DNA of 13,583 bases from assembly GCA_015488935.1 (NCBI GenBank), contig WFMU01000070.1, forward strand, positions 1 through 13,583, read 5' to 3'. Position 1 is the first letter of the stretch. Each line of letters begins with the position of its first letter. Below are positions 7,332 to 13,583 of this stretch, piece by piece. Source of the stretch: Flavobacteriaceae bacterium (GTDB taxonomy: Bacteria > Bacteroidota > Bacteroidia > Flavobacteriales > Flavobacteriaceae). Under the pieces are notes generated by a model. The model did not search any database. It was not told where the DNA came from and saw nothing but the letters and a program-made list of their open reading frames with translations. A program made the position numbers and the translations under genes.

Positions 7332-7357
7332 AGTATCTTATTTGATACTCAAAGATA
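7332..7357 (-). promoter_or_regulatory. Candidate ppk2 promoter with an inverted repeat in the leader
   Basis: Read on the - strand, TATCTTTG (7357-7350) fits TAnnTTTG and lies 20 bp before the ATG at 7329. Directly after it comes an inverted repeat AGTATC-N6-GATACT (7332-7349 on the + strand), and the -7 box itself overlaps a third copy of GATAC. The repeat could be an operator or a 5'-leader hairpin next to the start codon. No good -33 element was found. Confidence 0.4.
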
Positions 7358-7405
7358 CGAAATAAGTACTTTACATAAAATAAAAAACGGGAGTATTTTT
7401 ATTTT

Positions 7406-8113
7406 TTACTTTACACAACCTGATGCATTATTAGAAATAATAAGTTTTGTATCTGGTGGTGATATATATGGTATTCCTAAACCTAATCCTCTTAATATAA
7501 ATAGGATTCCTATAATAATTACAAATATTGGTATGGCTTTTTGAATTTTATTTCGCAGAGATACTTTTAAGAAATTTCCTGTAAATACGGCTAAGGTCAT
7601 CATTGGTACGGTTCCTAATCCAAACAAAAACATATACGATGCTCCTAGTATTGCGTTGGATGTTGCTATAGAGCCAATTAATGCCATATATACTAAGCCA
7701 CATGGTAAGAAACCGTTAAAAAATCCGATGAGAAAAATAGATTTATTGGATTTTTTATTGAGATATAGTCCCAATTGTTGTTTTACTTTTCCTATTAGTT
7801 TGTATATGGGTTTGGTAATACTAAATCTGTTAAAGACAGAAATCGGAATTACAACGGTTAGTATCATAATAATTCCCATTAAAATGGATAATCTTTGCTG
7901 AAAACCTGCTAGATATAGCCCTTTTCCTATTATTCCAAACAAGATGCCTATTAGTGTATAGGTCAATAGTCTTCCAAAATGATATAGTGTGGTTTGGAAA
8001 ATCATTTTGGCTTTGCTTGTTCTATCTAATGGCAATACAAATGCTATGGGTCCACACATTCCTATACAATGAAAACTTCCTAACAATCCTAGTATAAATG
8101 CTGTGTACAACAT
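7406..8113 (-). CDS. TauE/SafE-family (UreH-like) membrane protein linked to cbb3 assembly
   Basis: A 235-residue integral membrane protein with about six hydrophobic segments. It opens with the motif HCIGMCGP (residues 15-22) inside the first segment and has a matching FLPCGLVY (135-142) near the middle, an arrangement of Cys, His and Met found in the sulfite exporter TauE/SafE or UreH-like proteins that accompany cbb3 oxidase genes. Another Cys lies three residues from the C-terminus (ASGCVK). It follows ccoH after 21 bp on the same strand and is the last gene of the ccoG-ccoH unit. From this context and the Cys/His/Met motif, a role in moving copper or thiols across the inner membrane for oxidase assembly is a reasonable inference. 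The family name (sulfite export) is probably misleading here. It is not a CcoI-type ATPase, as P-type ATPase motifs are absent. Confidence 0.82.
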   Translation of the reverse strand: MLYTAFILGLLGSFHCIGMCGPIAFVLPLDRTSKAKMIFQTTLYHFGRLLTYTLIGILFGIIGKGLYLAGFQQRLSILMGIIMILTVVIPISVFNRFSITKPIYKLIGKVKQQLGLYLNKKSNKSIFLIGFFNGFLPCGLVYMALIGSIATSNAILGASYMFLFGLGTVPMMTLAVFTGNFLKVSLRNKIQKAIPIFVIIIGILFILRGLGLGIPYISPPDTKLIISNNASGCVK

Positions 8114-8134
8114 ATTTTATAAGTGCTATTTTAT

Positions 8135-8575
8135 TTAATAATTATATTTATCATTAAATTGATATTTGGTGTTATTTGCTTTCCAACTTATTTTAACGTT
8201 GTACATGCCTTTTACTATTTTTTTTTTGCTTATTAGCATGCTATTATTTTCTAATTTAATTGGTACTTCAAAATCTAATTTTTCATTAGATGCTCTTTGA
8301 AATTTTACGGTTCCTTCAGTTATTTTATAATCTGATGGAAATGTGACTTGTATTCCTCCTGCTACATTTTTTATTTTTACTTTAGTTTTTAATGTTTTTG
8401 CATTTGCTTTTGCGTCAATTTCTTGTTGGTAATTTATTTCGTCTTTATAGTATTCTTCACTTACTAAGTGATGGTCGTATTTATCATTGGTAAATGATTT
8501 ATATACAAATGTTAGTATGAATACAATAAATGCAGTCATAAATATAGCAATTCCTGTACCCCAATTTATCTTCAT
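8135..8575 (-). CDS. ccoH: FixH/CcoH family protein, cbb3 oxidase assembly factor
   Basis: CcoH (FixH) is a single-pass inner-membrane protein needed for stable assembly of cbb3 oxidase. This 146-residue copy begins MKINWGTGIAIFMTAFIVFI, an N-terminal membrane anchor spanning about residues 7-25, followed by a periplasmic domain. The HHLVSEEYYKDEINYQQEI stretch (35-53) is the family's characteristic tyrosine-rich region after the anchor. The remainder is a beta-rich domain with charged strands (for example MLISKKKIVKGMYNVKISW). The length is within the usual range. It follows ccoG after an 18-bp gap, and the TauE/SafE-like gene follows after 21 bp, so the three genes form a compact assembly-factor unit. 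The position between ccoG and the membrane transporter-like gene supports the call more strongly than sequence alone, since FixH proteins are poorly conserved. Confidence 0.88.
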   Translation of the reverse strand: MKINWGTGIAIFMTAFIVFILTFVYKSFTNDKYDHHLVSEEYYKDEINYQQEIDAKANAKTLKTKVKIKNVAGGIQVTFPSDYKITEGTVKFQRASNEKLDFEVPIKLENNSMLISKKKIVKGMYNVKISWKANNTKYQFNDKYNY

Positions 8576-8593
8576 AATTAGTTTATTTATTTG

Positions 8594-10003
8594 TTATTTT
8601 ATTGGTCCTGGAAAATTAGTTATTACCGTTTCTATTAACTTTCCTTTAGAATACACTCCTATCTTAATTTTCTCTTCGGATGATTTTAAATCTACTTTTG
8701 GTATCAATACAAATATGGTTCCTTCTGCTAAACCTTGTTTTTTAATTTCTGTATTTCCGCCAATCATGGTAATTTCTCCTTTATGATTTATTAATTTTAG
8801 AGATACATCATCTATGTGTTTTACTGTTTTATTAATGACTTTAAAGGTATATACATTTTTTATATTTTCGCCTTCGGTATAAAACATTTTTCCTGGTAAT
8901 CTTACAATAGTTGCATCTACATCATTTCTAACAAACAATAAGGATATGAGTAAACCAATTAATAAAAGCAGTACTGCCGAATAAAATTTTAACCTTGCTG
9001 TAAGCTTAAATTTTTCTCCTTTTGCAATATTATCTTCCGAAGCATATTTTATAAGTCCTTTTTCGAAACCTACTTTATCCATTATCTCATCACAAGCATC
9101 TATACAGGCGGTACAATTTACACATTCTAATTGGGTTCCATTTCTAATATCAATTCCTGTTGGACATACTGCCACGCATTGTTTACAATCAATACAATCG
9201 CCGTATCCTAATGCTTTTCTATCTTCATCTTTGCGTATTTTTTTTCTTCCTTTTTCGTTTTCTCCACGTTTGTAATCGTAGGCTACATTTATGGATTTAT
9301 TATCTAATAACACGCCTTGTAATCTTCCATACGGACATACAATAATACATGCTTGTTCTCTAAACCATGTAAATACAAAATAAAATACTCCTGTAAACAC
9401 CAATAGTTTAATAAAGGTTCCCAAGCGTACAAATGGTCCTTCTTTAATATGTTGTATTAGTTCATCGCCTCCTATAAAGTAGGCTAAAAACACATTGGCT
9501 ATGGTAAAGGAAATAATAAAAAATATGGTCCATTTTAATGCTTTTTTTCTTATTTTTTCTGGGGTCCATCCTTGCTTATTAAGTTTTATTTGTTTGTGTC
9601 TATCTCCTTCAATGGCAAATTCTATTTTTCGAAATACCATTTCTAAAAATATGGTTTGCGGACACATCCAACCACAGAATATACGTCCAAATATTACTGT
9701 AAACACAATAATAAACACCACTCCTACTAATACGGATATTACTAATAAATAAAAATCTTGTGGCCAAAATGGGTATCCAAAAATATTAAATTTCCGTTCG
9801 GATAAATTAAGTAACATAAATTGATTTCCTCTTACTTTTATAAAAGGAAAGGTTACTAACATGGTTAATAGAATCCAAGATACATAGGTTCTATAATTTG
9901 TAAATTTACCTTTTGGTTTTTTAGGATATATAAAATTTCTTTTTCCTGAATCATTTATGGTTCCGATGGAATCTCTAAATACTTCTTTTTCTTGACTTGC
10001 CAT
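8594..10003 (-). CDS. ccoG: Cytochrome c oxidase accessory protein CcoG (FixG/RdxA), polyferredoxin
   Basis: CcoG is an inner-membrane iron-sulfur protein required for cbb3 biogenesis; in Rhodobacter it has been linked to reduction of Cu(II) before insertion into CcoN. The 469-residue sequence shows transmembrane segments near 42-56, 84-105, 158-177, 196-213 and 338-357. Cysteines occur in the membrane domain as CGWMCP (110-115) and CIIVCP (219-224), followed by two ferredoxin-type clusters: CIDCKQCVAVCP (270-281) and CVNCTACIDAC (294-304). After the last helix comes a C-terminal immunoglobulin-like domain (about 362-469), as in full-length family members. The ATG at 10003 follows a convincing TAnnTTTG promoter. 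Being set off from ccoP by a terminator, ccoG likely begins a separate transcript with ccoH and the TauE/SafE-like gene. Confidence 0.96.
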   Translation of the reverse strand: MASQEKEVFRDSIGTINDSGKRNFIYPKKPKGKFTNYRTYVSWILLTMLVTFPFIKVRGNQFMLLNLSERKFNIFGYPFWPQDFYLLVISVLVGVVFIIVFTVIFGRIFCGWMCPQTIFLEMVFRKIEFAIEGDRHKQIKLNKQGWTPEKIRKKALKWTIFFIISFTIANVFLAYFIGGDELIQHIKEGPFVRLGTFIKLLVFTGVFYFVFTWFREQACIIVCPYGRLQGVLLDNKSINVAYDYKRGENEKGRKKIRKDEDRKALGYGDCIDCKQCVAVCPTGIDIRNGTQLECVNCTACIDACDEIMDKVGFEKGLIKYASEDNIAKGEKFKLTARLKFYSAVLLLLIGLLISLLFVRNDVDATIVRLPGKMFYTEGENIKNVYTFKVINKTVKHIDDVSLKLINHKGEITMIGGNTEIKKQGLAEGTIFVLIPKVDLKSSEEKIKIGVYSKGKLIETVITNFPGPIK

Positions 10004-10034
10004 AATTCTTTTGTAAACTTCTATTATTCTTTAG

Positions 10035-10068
10035 CAAAAGTACCATTTAAAAATGAAATAATAAGCAA
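10035..10068 (-). promoter_or_regulatory. Candidate ccoG promoter
   Basis: On the - strand, TTG (10068-10066) is followed after 23 bp by TACTTTTG (10042-10035), a full TAnnTTTG match at acceptable spacing. The -7 box ends 31 bp before the ccoG ATG. This supports a transcript start between ccoP and ccoG. Confidence 0.55.
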
Positions 10069-10070
10069 CT

Positions 10071-10085
10071 TTTGTCACTTACAAA
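10071..10085. promoter_or_regulatory. Short inverted repeat upstream of the ccoG -33 region
   Basis: TTTGT-CACTT-ACAAA is a 5-bp inverted repeat with a 5-bp spacer, placed just upstream of the proposed -33 element of ccoG. It could be an operator. It does not match the FNR consensus, and chance occurrence in A/T-rich DNA is quite possible. Confidence 0.25.
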
Positions 10086-10123
10086 CTGTTAAAAACAACT
10101 GTCTTAACATAAAAAACAGCGAT

Positions 10124-10166
10124 AAAAAAACCAAGCAAACTTCAATTTCTCTTGAAACTTGCTTGG
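10124..10166 (-). terminator. Rho-independent terminator of the ccoS-NO-Q-P transcript
   Basis: On the - strand a hairpin spans 10166-10131: CCAAGCAA pairs with TTGCTTGG (8 bp), then a 2-base internal mismatch, then TTCAA with TTGAA, closing a 6-base loop. It is followed at once by seven Ts (10130-10124). It starts about 40 bp after the ccoP stop codon. This classic structure marks the end of the oxidase structural operon. Confidence 0.85.
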
Positions 10167-10205
10167 CTACTTTCTAACTAAAAAACTAAATTATTATAAT
10201 ACTAC

Positions 10206-10853
10206 TTATTTATTAGTCCAAGTTATATCTCCTTGTGGTGCTTTAGGGTTTGCTGGTGTTGTTCCTTGTAAAGAAATAATATAACTTGCTAATAGTTGTC
10301 TTTCTTCTTTGGTTATTGAACTTTCCCATGCTACCATTCCTTTTCCTGGTCTTCCTCCTTTGGTTATGGTATTAAAAATATTTTTTATTCCTCCACCTAA
10401 TATCCATTTATTGTCGGTAAGGTTTGGACCTATTCCGCCACCTCCATCTGCTCCGTGACATGCAAAACAGGTTTTTTCGGTAAACAACTTTTTTCCTTGT
10501 GCTAAATGTGCTGCGTCTGTATATGCTTTTGCTTCGGTATATTTTTCGGGATGTGCTTTTTTGTCTTTTTCAATCCAAGCAGCTACTTCTTTTTTTCCTT
10601 GTTCTACCGATTCTGCATATTCTTTTTCTTGGTTATAATTTCCCATAAAAATCATAATGTAGTAAAAAATACTAATTGCTATGGTTATATAAAAACCATA
10701 CAACCACCACGGTGGTAATACATTGTCTAATTCGCGAATACCGTCGTAATCGTGATCGGTCATTATATCTTCTTCTTTGCCTATTTCATTGGCTTTTGTC
10801 ATTTTTTTAATGAACCTCTGCCAAGCGGATAAATTTTCTATATTATTACTCAT
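10206..10853 (-). CDS. ccoP: cbb3 oxidase subunit CcoP, short one-heme form
   Basis: CcoP is the membrane-anchored cytochrome c subunit that passes electrons toward the oxidase core. This 215-residue version has one transmembrane helix (about 49-70, after the conserved DHDYDGIRELDNVLPPWW segment) and a periplasmic cytochrome c domain with a single heme site, CFACH (129-133), followed by GADGGGGIGPNL and the likely axial methionine M173 in GKGMVAW. Proteobacterial CcoP normally has two CxxCH sites and about 300 residues; one heme is usual in Bacteroidetes. Some relatives, such as that of Flavobacterium johnsoniae as I recall it, carry two further N-terminal helices that are missing here. The frame upstream of ATG 10853 is open, but no start or hydrophobic stretch precedes it, so the short form is probably real. 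It lies 48 bp after ccoQ. Confidence 0.95.
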   Translation of the reverse strand: MSNNIENLSAWQRFIKKMTKANEIGKEEDIMTDHDYDGIRELDNVLPPWWLYGFYITIAISIFYYIMIFMGNYNQEKEYAESVEQGKKEVAAWIEKDKKAHPEKYTEAKAYTDAAHLAQGKKLFTEKTCFACHGADGGGGIGPNLTDNKWILGGGIKNIFNTITKGGRPGKGMVAWESSITKEERQLLASYIISLQGTTPANPKAPQGDITWTNK

Positions 10854-10874
10854 TTTCTTATGTATATTTTTTTG

Positions 10875-10890
10875 AACTTTATATAAAGTT
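10875..10890. other. 16-bp perfect palindrome between ccoQ and ccoP
   Basis: AACTTTATATAAAGTT is a perfect palindrome in the 48-bp gap between ccoQ and ccoP. In the transcript it can form a 6-bp stem with an AUAU loop, 21 bases before the ccoP start codon. It may influence message processing or ccoP translation, or be chance in A/T-rich sequence. Confidence 0.4.
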
Positions 10891-10901
10891 TCCTTATTAT
10901 T

Positions 10902-11069
10902 TTAATCTTCTAAAGGTAAATTTTCAATTTCTTTTATCTTACTTTTCTTCATTCGTAATACGATGATAAGCATTACTACAAATACAGTAAAAAAAGTAAT
11001 TAGCGATATCATTGGATATATTGCTACACCATCAATAGATTCTAAATTATGTTTTATAAATCGTAACAT
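10902..11069 (-). CDS. ccoQ: Small cbb3 oxidase subunit CcoQ
   Basis: A 55-residue protein read from the ATG at 11069 to TAA at 10902-10904. It begins MLRFIKHNLESIDGVAIYPM, continues with one strongly hydrophobic helix (ISLITFFTVFVVMLIIVLRM, about 21-40), and ends with a charged tail KKSKIKEIENLPLED. This layout matches Bacteroidetes CcoQ, including the G-x-x-IYP-x-IS segment before the helix and the acidic end. CcoQ is a small single-pass subunit that helps stabilise the cbb3 complex. The start codon lies two bases downstream of the ccoNO stop codon (one base between), and ccoP follows after 48 bp, so it is embedded in the operon and probably translated by coupling to ccoNO. Confidence 0.9.
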   Translation of the reverse strand: MLRFIKHNLESIDGVAIYPMISLITFFTVFVVMLIIVLRMKKSKIKEIENLPLED

Positions 11070-11070
11070 C

Positions 11071-13233
11071 TTATTTGTTTTTTATATCTGTTCCTAAACG
11101 TTGTAAGTAGGCAATTACTGCAACGACTTCTTTTTTCTCAATATGGGCATCTCCATAATTTTTCACATAATCTGGATCTTGTCGCAACTCTTGTTCTATT
11201 TCTTTTGCTTGTTCTTGTAAGGCATAAGGTGCATATTGAATTTCGGTATCTGTATATGGTACACCAACCGCTCTTAAACCTTCCATTTTACCTTTAATAT
11301 TACTATAGTCCAAATCATTTTTTGTAAACCATGTATATTTTGGCATAAAGTTACGTGTTGTTCCTAAGATTTTATCTTCCATAGGAGAAGTTATCATTGG
11401 ATTTTGGAAATGGTTAAAATGCCAGTTACTATTATATTTTTTACCTATACGGTGTAAATCTGGTCCTGTTCTACGTGATCCCCAAAGGAATGGATGGTCA
11501 TATACAAACTCTCCTGCTTTAGAATACTCGCCATATCTTTCTACTTCGGAACGGAATGGTCTAATCATTTGTGAATGACAGTTGTTACATCCTTCTCTAA
11601 TATAAATATCTCTTCCTTCTATTTCTAAAGGTGTATATGGTTTTACAGATGCTATGGTTGGTACATTTGATTTTACAAGTAATACTGGTACAAATTCTAC
11701 CAAACCTCCAACTAATATTGCTACGGTAGCAAGTATGGTAAATAAAATGGTACGTCTTTCTAACCAAGAGTGCCAATGTTCTCCTGCTATTCTTTTAGAA
11801 CTTATTTGTTTTAATGGCAATGCTTCTGCTAGTTCATCTTCTACTTCTTCTCCTTGCTGTGCTGTTTTTATTAAGTTGTATGCTAATAAAACAAAACCTG
11901 TTAAGTATAAAGTTCCTCCTAAAGCACGCATCCAATACATTGGTAATATTGCTGTTACGGTTTCCAAAAAGTTACCATATACTAATGTTCCATCTGGATT
12001 AAATTCTTTCCACATTAAAGCTTGCATAAATCCTGCTATATATAATGGTATGGTATAAAATAAAATACCTACGGTACCAATCCAAAAGTGGGTATTTGCT
12101 AATTTTTCGGAATATAGTTTTGTTTTAAATATTTTTTCTGCTAACCAGTACAGCATTCCTGAAATGATAAAACCATTCCATGCTAATGTACCTACATGTA
12201 CGTGTGCTACAATCCAGTCGGTAAAATGCGCTATGGCATTTACGTTTTTAAACGATAACATTGGTCCTTCAAAAGTTGCCATACCATAGCCTGTAATTGC
12301 TACCACAAAGAATTTTAATATGGCGCTTTCTCGTACTTTATCCCATGCGCCACGTAGTGTCAATAATCCATTAATCATACCACCCCAAGATGGGAATATT
12401 AACATTACAGAAAATACGGTACCTAAGTTTTGTGTCCAACTTGGTAAGGCTGTGTATAGTAAGTGATGAGGTCCTGCCCATATATATATAAAAATTAAAG
12501 ACCAAAAGTGAATGATGGATAATCTATAAGAATATACAGGTCTATTTGCTGCTTTTGGTACAAAATAATACATCAGTCCTAACATTGGTGTTGTTAAGAA
12601 AAATGCTACGGCATTGTGCCCGTACCACCATTGTATTAAGGCATCTTGTACACCAGCATAAACAGAGTAACTTTTAAATGCAGATACTGGCATTTCTAAG
12701 TTATTAAATATGTGTAATACTGCAATGGTTACAAAGGTTGAAATATAAAACCATATTGCTACATATATATGTCTTTGTCTTCTTTTTAGTAAGGTTCCTA
12801 ACATATTAATTCCCATCACTACCCAAATGAGTGTAATGGCAATATCTATTGGCCATTCTAATTCTGCATATTCTTTAGAAGAGGTTAAACCTAATGGTAG
12901 GGTTATTGCTGCTGCAACAATAATTAATTGCCATCCCCAAAAGTGAATTCTACTTAAGGTATCGCTAAACATTCTTGTTTTTAATAATCGTTGCATGGAA
13001 TAATACATTCCTACAAAAAAGCCATTTCCTACAAAGGCAAAAATTGCTGCATTGGTATGTAATGGTCTTAATCTTCCAAAACTAAGCCATGGAATTCCTT
13101 CCATATAATTTGGAAATAAAAATAAAAAGGCGACCATTAATCCAACGGTCATACCAACAACTCCCCAGAGAACTGTTGCCCAAAAAAATAGCTTCACTAT
13201 TTTATTATCATAATAAAATTGTTCTTTCTGCAT
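11071..13233 (-). CDS. ccoNO: Fused cbb3 cytochrome c oxidase subunits I and II (CcoN-CcoO)
   Basis: Core of the high-affinity terminal oxidase, which reduces oxygen to water and pumps protons in the inner membrane. The 720-residue product joins CcoN (about 1-460, twelve or so helices) to CcoO (about 490-720). In CcoN, H59 (RPLHT) and H346 are probable ligands of the low-spin heme b, H344 in AHVHVG is the likely proximal ligand of heme b3, H206 (WWYGHN), H256 and H257 (GPHHLLYT) are likely CuB ligands, and Y250 in IYIWAG sits where the cross-linked tyrosine is found in cbb3 enzymes. The linker is charged (EEVEDELAEALPLKQ). CcoO has its membrane anchor at about 495-520, the heme c site CNNCH (549-553) and a likely axial M630 (FMPKY). 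Fusion is usual in Bacteroidetes. ccoS is 31 bp upstream and ccoQ begins one base downstream. Confidence 0.97.
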   Translation of the reverse strand: MQKEQFYYDNKIVKLFFWATVLWGVVGMTVGLMVAFLFLFPNYMEGIPWLSFGRLRPLHTNAAIFAFVGNGFFVGMYYSMQRLLKTRMFSDTLSRIHFWGWQLIIVAAAITLPLGLTSSKEYAELEWPIDIAITLIWVVMGINMLGTLLKRRQRHIYVAIWFYISTFVTIAVLHIFNNLEMPVSAFKSYSVYAGVQDALIQWWYGHNAVAFFLTTPMLGLMYYFVPKAANRPVYSYRLSIIHFWSLIFIYIWAGPHHLLYTALPSWTQNLGTVFSVMLIFPSWGGMINGLLTLRGAWDKVRESAILKFFVVAITGYGMATFEGPMLSFKNVNAIAHFTDWIVAHVHVGTLAWNGFIISGMLYWLAEKIFKTKLYSEKLANTHFWIGTVGILFYTIPLYIAGFMQALMWKEFNPDGTLVYGNFLETVTAILPMYWMRALGGTLYLTGFVLLAYNLIKTAQQGEEVEDELAEALPLKQISSKRIAGEHWHSWLERRTILFTILATVAILVGGLVEFVPVLLVKSNVPTIASVKPYTPLEIEGRDIYIREGCNNCHSQMIRPFRSEVERYGEYSKAGEFVYDHPFLWGSRRTGPDLHRIGKKYNSNWHFNHFQNPMITSPMEDKILGTTRNFMPKYTWFTKNDLDYSNIKGKMEGLRAVGVPYTDTEIQYAPYALQEQAKEIEQELRQDPDYVKNYGDAHIEKKEVVAVIAYLQRLGTDIKNK

Positions 13234-13264
13234 AATTTAATTGTTATTTTAGTTTATATTTAAG

Positions 13265-13429
13265 TTAGTTATTTTTTTCTTTTTTTATTAATTCGTCTTC
13301 AAAAAGCATACGTACGGATGGCGTATAGACATCTTCGTATTGTCCAGATTTAACAGATTTTATAAAAATAACTAAAAAAAGTATTGCAATTACAATACTC
13401 ACTCCTATCATTATATAAATTACATTCAT
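13265..13429 (-). CDS. ccoS: CcoS, small cbb3 oxidase maturation protein
   Basis: A 54-residue protein from the ATG at 13429 to TAA at 13265-13267. It consists of one N-terminal hydrophobic helix (VIYIMIGVSIVIAILFLVIF, about 3-22) followed by KSVKSGQYEDVYTPSVRMLF, matching the CcoS pattern of a short anchor, then GQYED and a Pro-containing segment. CcoS is needed for insertion of heme b and copper into cbb3 oxidase in studied proteobacteria. Here it is the first gene of the structural operon, 31 bp upstream of ccoNO, with a good promoter in front. In many species ccoS follows the copper ATPase gene ccoI. Here at least 154 bp of apparently non-coding DNA lie upstream, so ccoI, if nearby, is not fused or overlapping with ccoS. 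Confidence 0.9.
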   Translation of the reverse strand: MNVIYIMIGVSIVIAILFLVIFIKSVKSGQYEDVYTPSVRMLFEDELIKKEKNN

Positions 13430-13457
13430 TTTTTTAGTTAGTTATTTTTAACAATTG

Positions 13458-13501
13458 CAAATATATCACTAATGTTTTATAGTTTTTATGATATTTATCA
13501 T
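13458..13501 (-). promoter_or_regulatory. ccoS-NO-Q-P promoter with FNR-like operator
   Basis: On the - strand, TATATTTG (13465-13458) matches TAnnTTTG and ends 28 bp before the ccoS ATG. No TTTG -33 element is present. Instead a palindrome ATGAT-N4-ATCAT (13488-13501) is centred about 40-42 bp upstream of the expected transcription start. The FNR consensus is TTGAT-N4-ATCAA, so both half-sites match four of five bases. The position is that of a class II activator site. FNR-family control of cbb3 genes is well established in other phyla; its use here is inferred. Confidence 0.55.
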
Positions 13502-13529
13502 TTTTTATTAAAGTTTCATTTCCAATTAT

Positions 13530-13546
13530 CCCTTATTTTATAAGGG
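13530..13546. other. 17-bp hairpin upstream of the cco promoter
   Basis: CCCTTAT-TTT-ATAAGGG is a 7-bp perfect inverted repeat with a 3-base loop and unusually G/C-containing ends for this A/T-rich gap. It could be a terminator for a gene beyond the window edge, although no T tract follows directly on the - strand, or a binding site. Confidence 0.4.
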
Positions 13547-13550
13547 TTTG

Positions 13551-13570
13551 ATTGTAACAATTATTACAAT
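13551..13570. promoter_or_regulatory. Inverted repeat with CRP/FNR-family geometry
   Basis: ATTGTAA-N6-TTACAAT is a perfect 7-bp inverted repeat with a 6-bp spacer. The half-site spacing equals that of the CRP site TGTGA-N6-TCACA, with the G changed to A. It lies about 100 bp upstream of the expected ccoS transcript start, near the window edge, and may serve ccoS or a gene beyond the edge. Confidence 0.35.
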
Positions 13571-13583
13571 TAGAAAAAAATAG

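Noticed and set aside
6394..7345. Several + strand frames of 60-72 codons across the two PPK2 genes
   Set aside because: All are antisense to strongly conserved kinase motifs and rich in Cys, Phe and Ser, as expected of reverse-strand translation.
9495..9752. 85-codon + strand frame within ccoG
   Set aside because: It is antisense to conserved ccoG sequence including the CGWMCP region, with no independent support.
11654..12058. 134-codon open frame on the + strand inside ccoNO
   Set aside because: It lies wholly antisense to the well-conserved ccoNO gene, has a low-complexity Ser/Thr-rich middle and no recognisable domain, so it is a shadow of codon use on the other strand.

Overview
The window reads as a piece of a low-GC Bacteroidetes chromosome, most likely a marine-type member of the Flavobacteriia. 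Four things point there: A+T-rich coding sequence without Shine-Dalgarno sites, TAnnTTTG-type -7 promoter boxes, a cbb3 oxidase with fused CcoN-CcoO and a one-heme CcoP, and a single-chain class II glycyl-tRNA synthetase. It looks like ordinary chromosome. No integrase, transposase, phage gene, tRNA, rRNA or CRISPR array was seen.

Left half, + strand (1-5450): two membrane-anchored coiled-coil proteins of unknown function (the first cut by the window edge); a gene-free stretch (1356-1662) with three 34-bp hairpin-forming repeats followed by a heptamer tandem array; glycyl-tRNA synthetase with a promoter box almost on its start codon; then a two-gene unit of a TorF/Gcw_chp-type outer-membrane protein and an Amt ammonium channel, closed by an 18-bp perfect hairpin.

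Right half, - strand (13429 down to 5679): a nearly complete cbb3 cytochrome oxidase locus in transcription order ccoS - ccoNO - ccoQ - ccoP - terminator - ccoG - ccoH - TauE/SafE-family protein, then two adjacent paralogous PPK2 polyphosphate kinases. ccoQ and ccoS are short genes of 55 and 54 codons. Structural subunits (ccoNO, Q, P) and the assembly genes ccoG and ccoH appear to be separate transcription units, split by a rho-independent terminator. The promoter in front of ccoS carries an FNR-like palindrome at the spacing expected of an activator, which suits a high-affinity oxidase made under low oxygen. The copper ATPase ccoI, often linked to such clusters, is not in the window.

I found no convincing new multi-gene system. 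The most worthwhile leads are the repeat cluster upstream of glyS, the predicted leaderless glyS mRNA, the divergence of the second PPK2 from the usual class I pattern, and the two CRP/FNR-geometry palindromes at the head of the oxidase operon.
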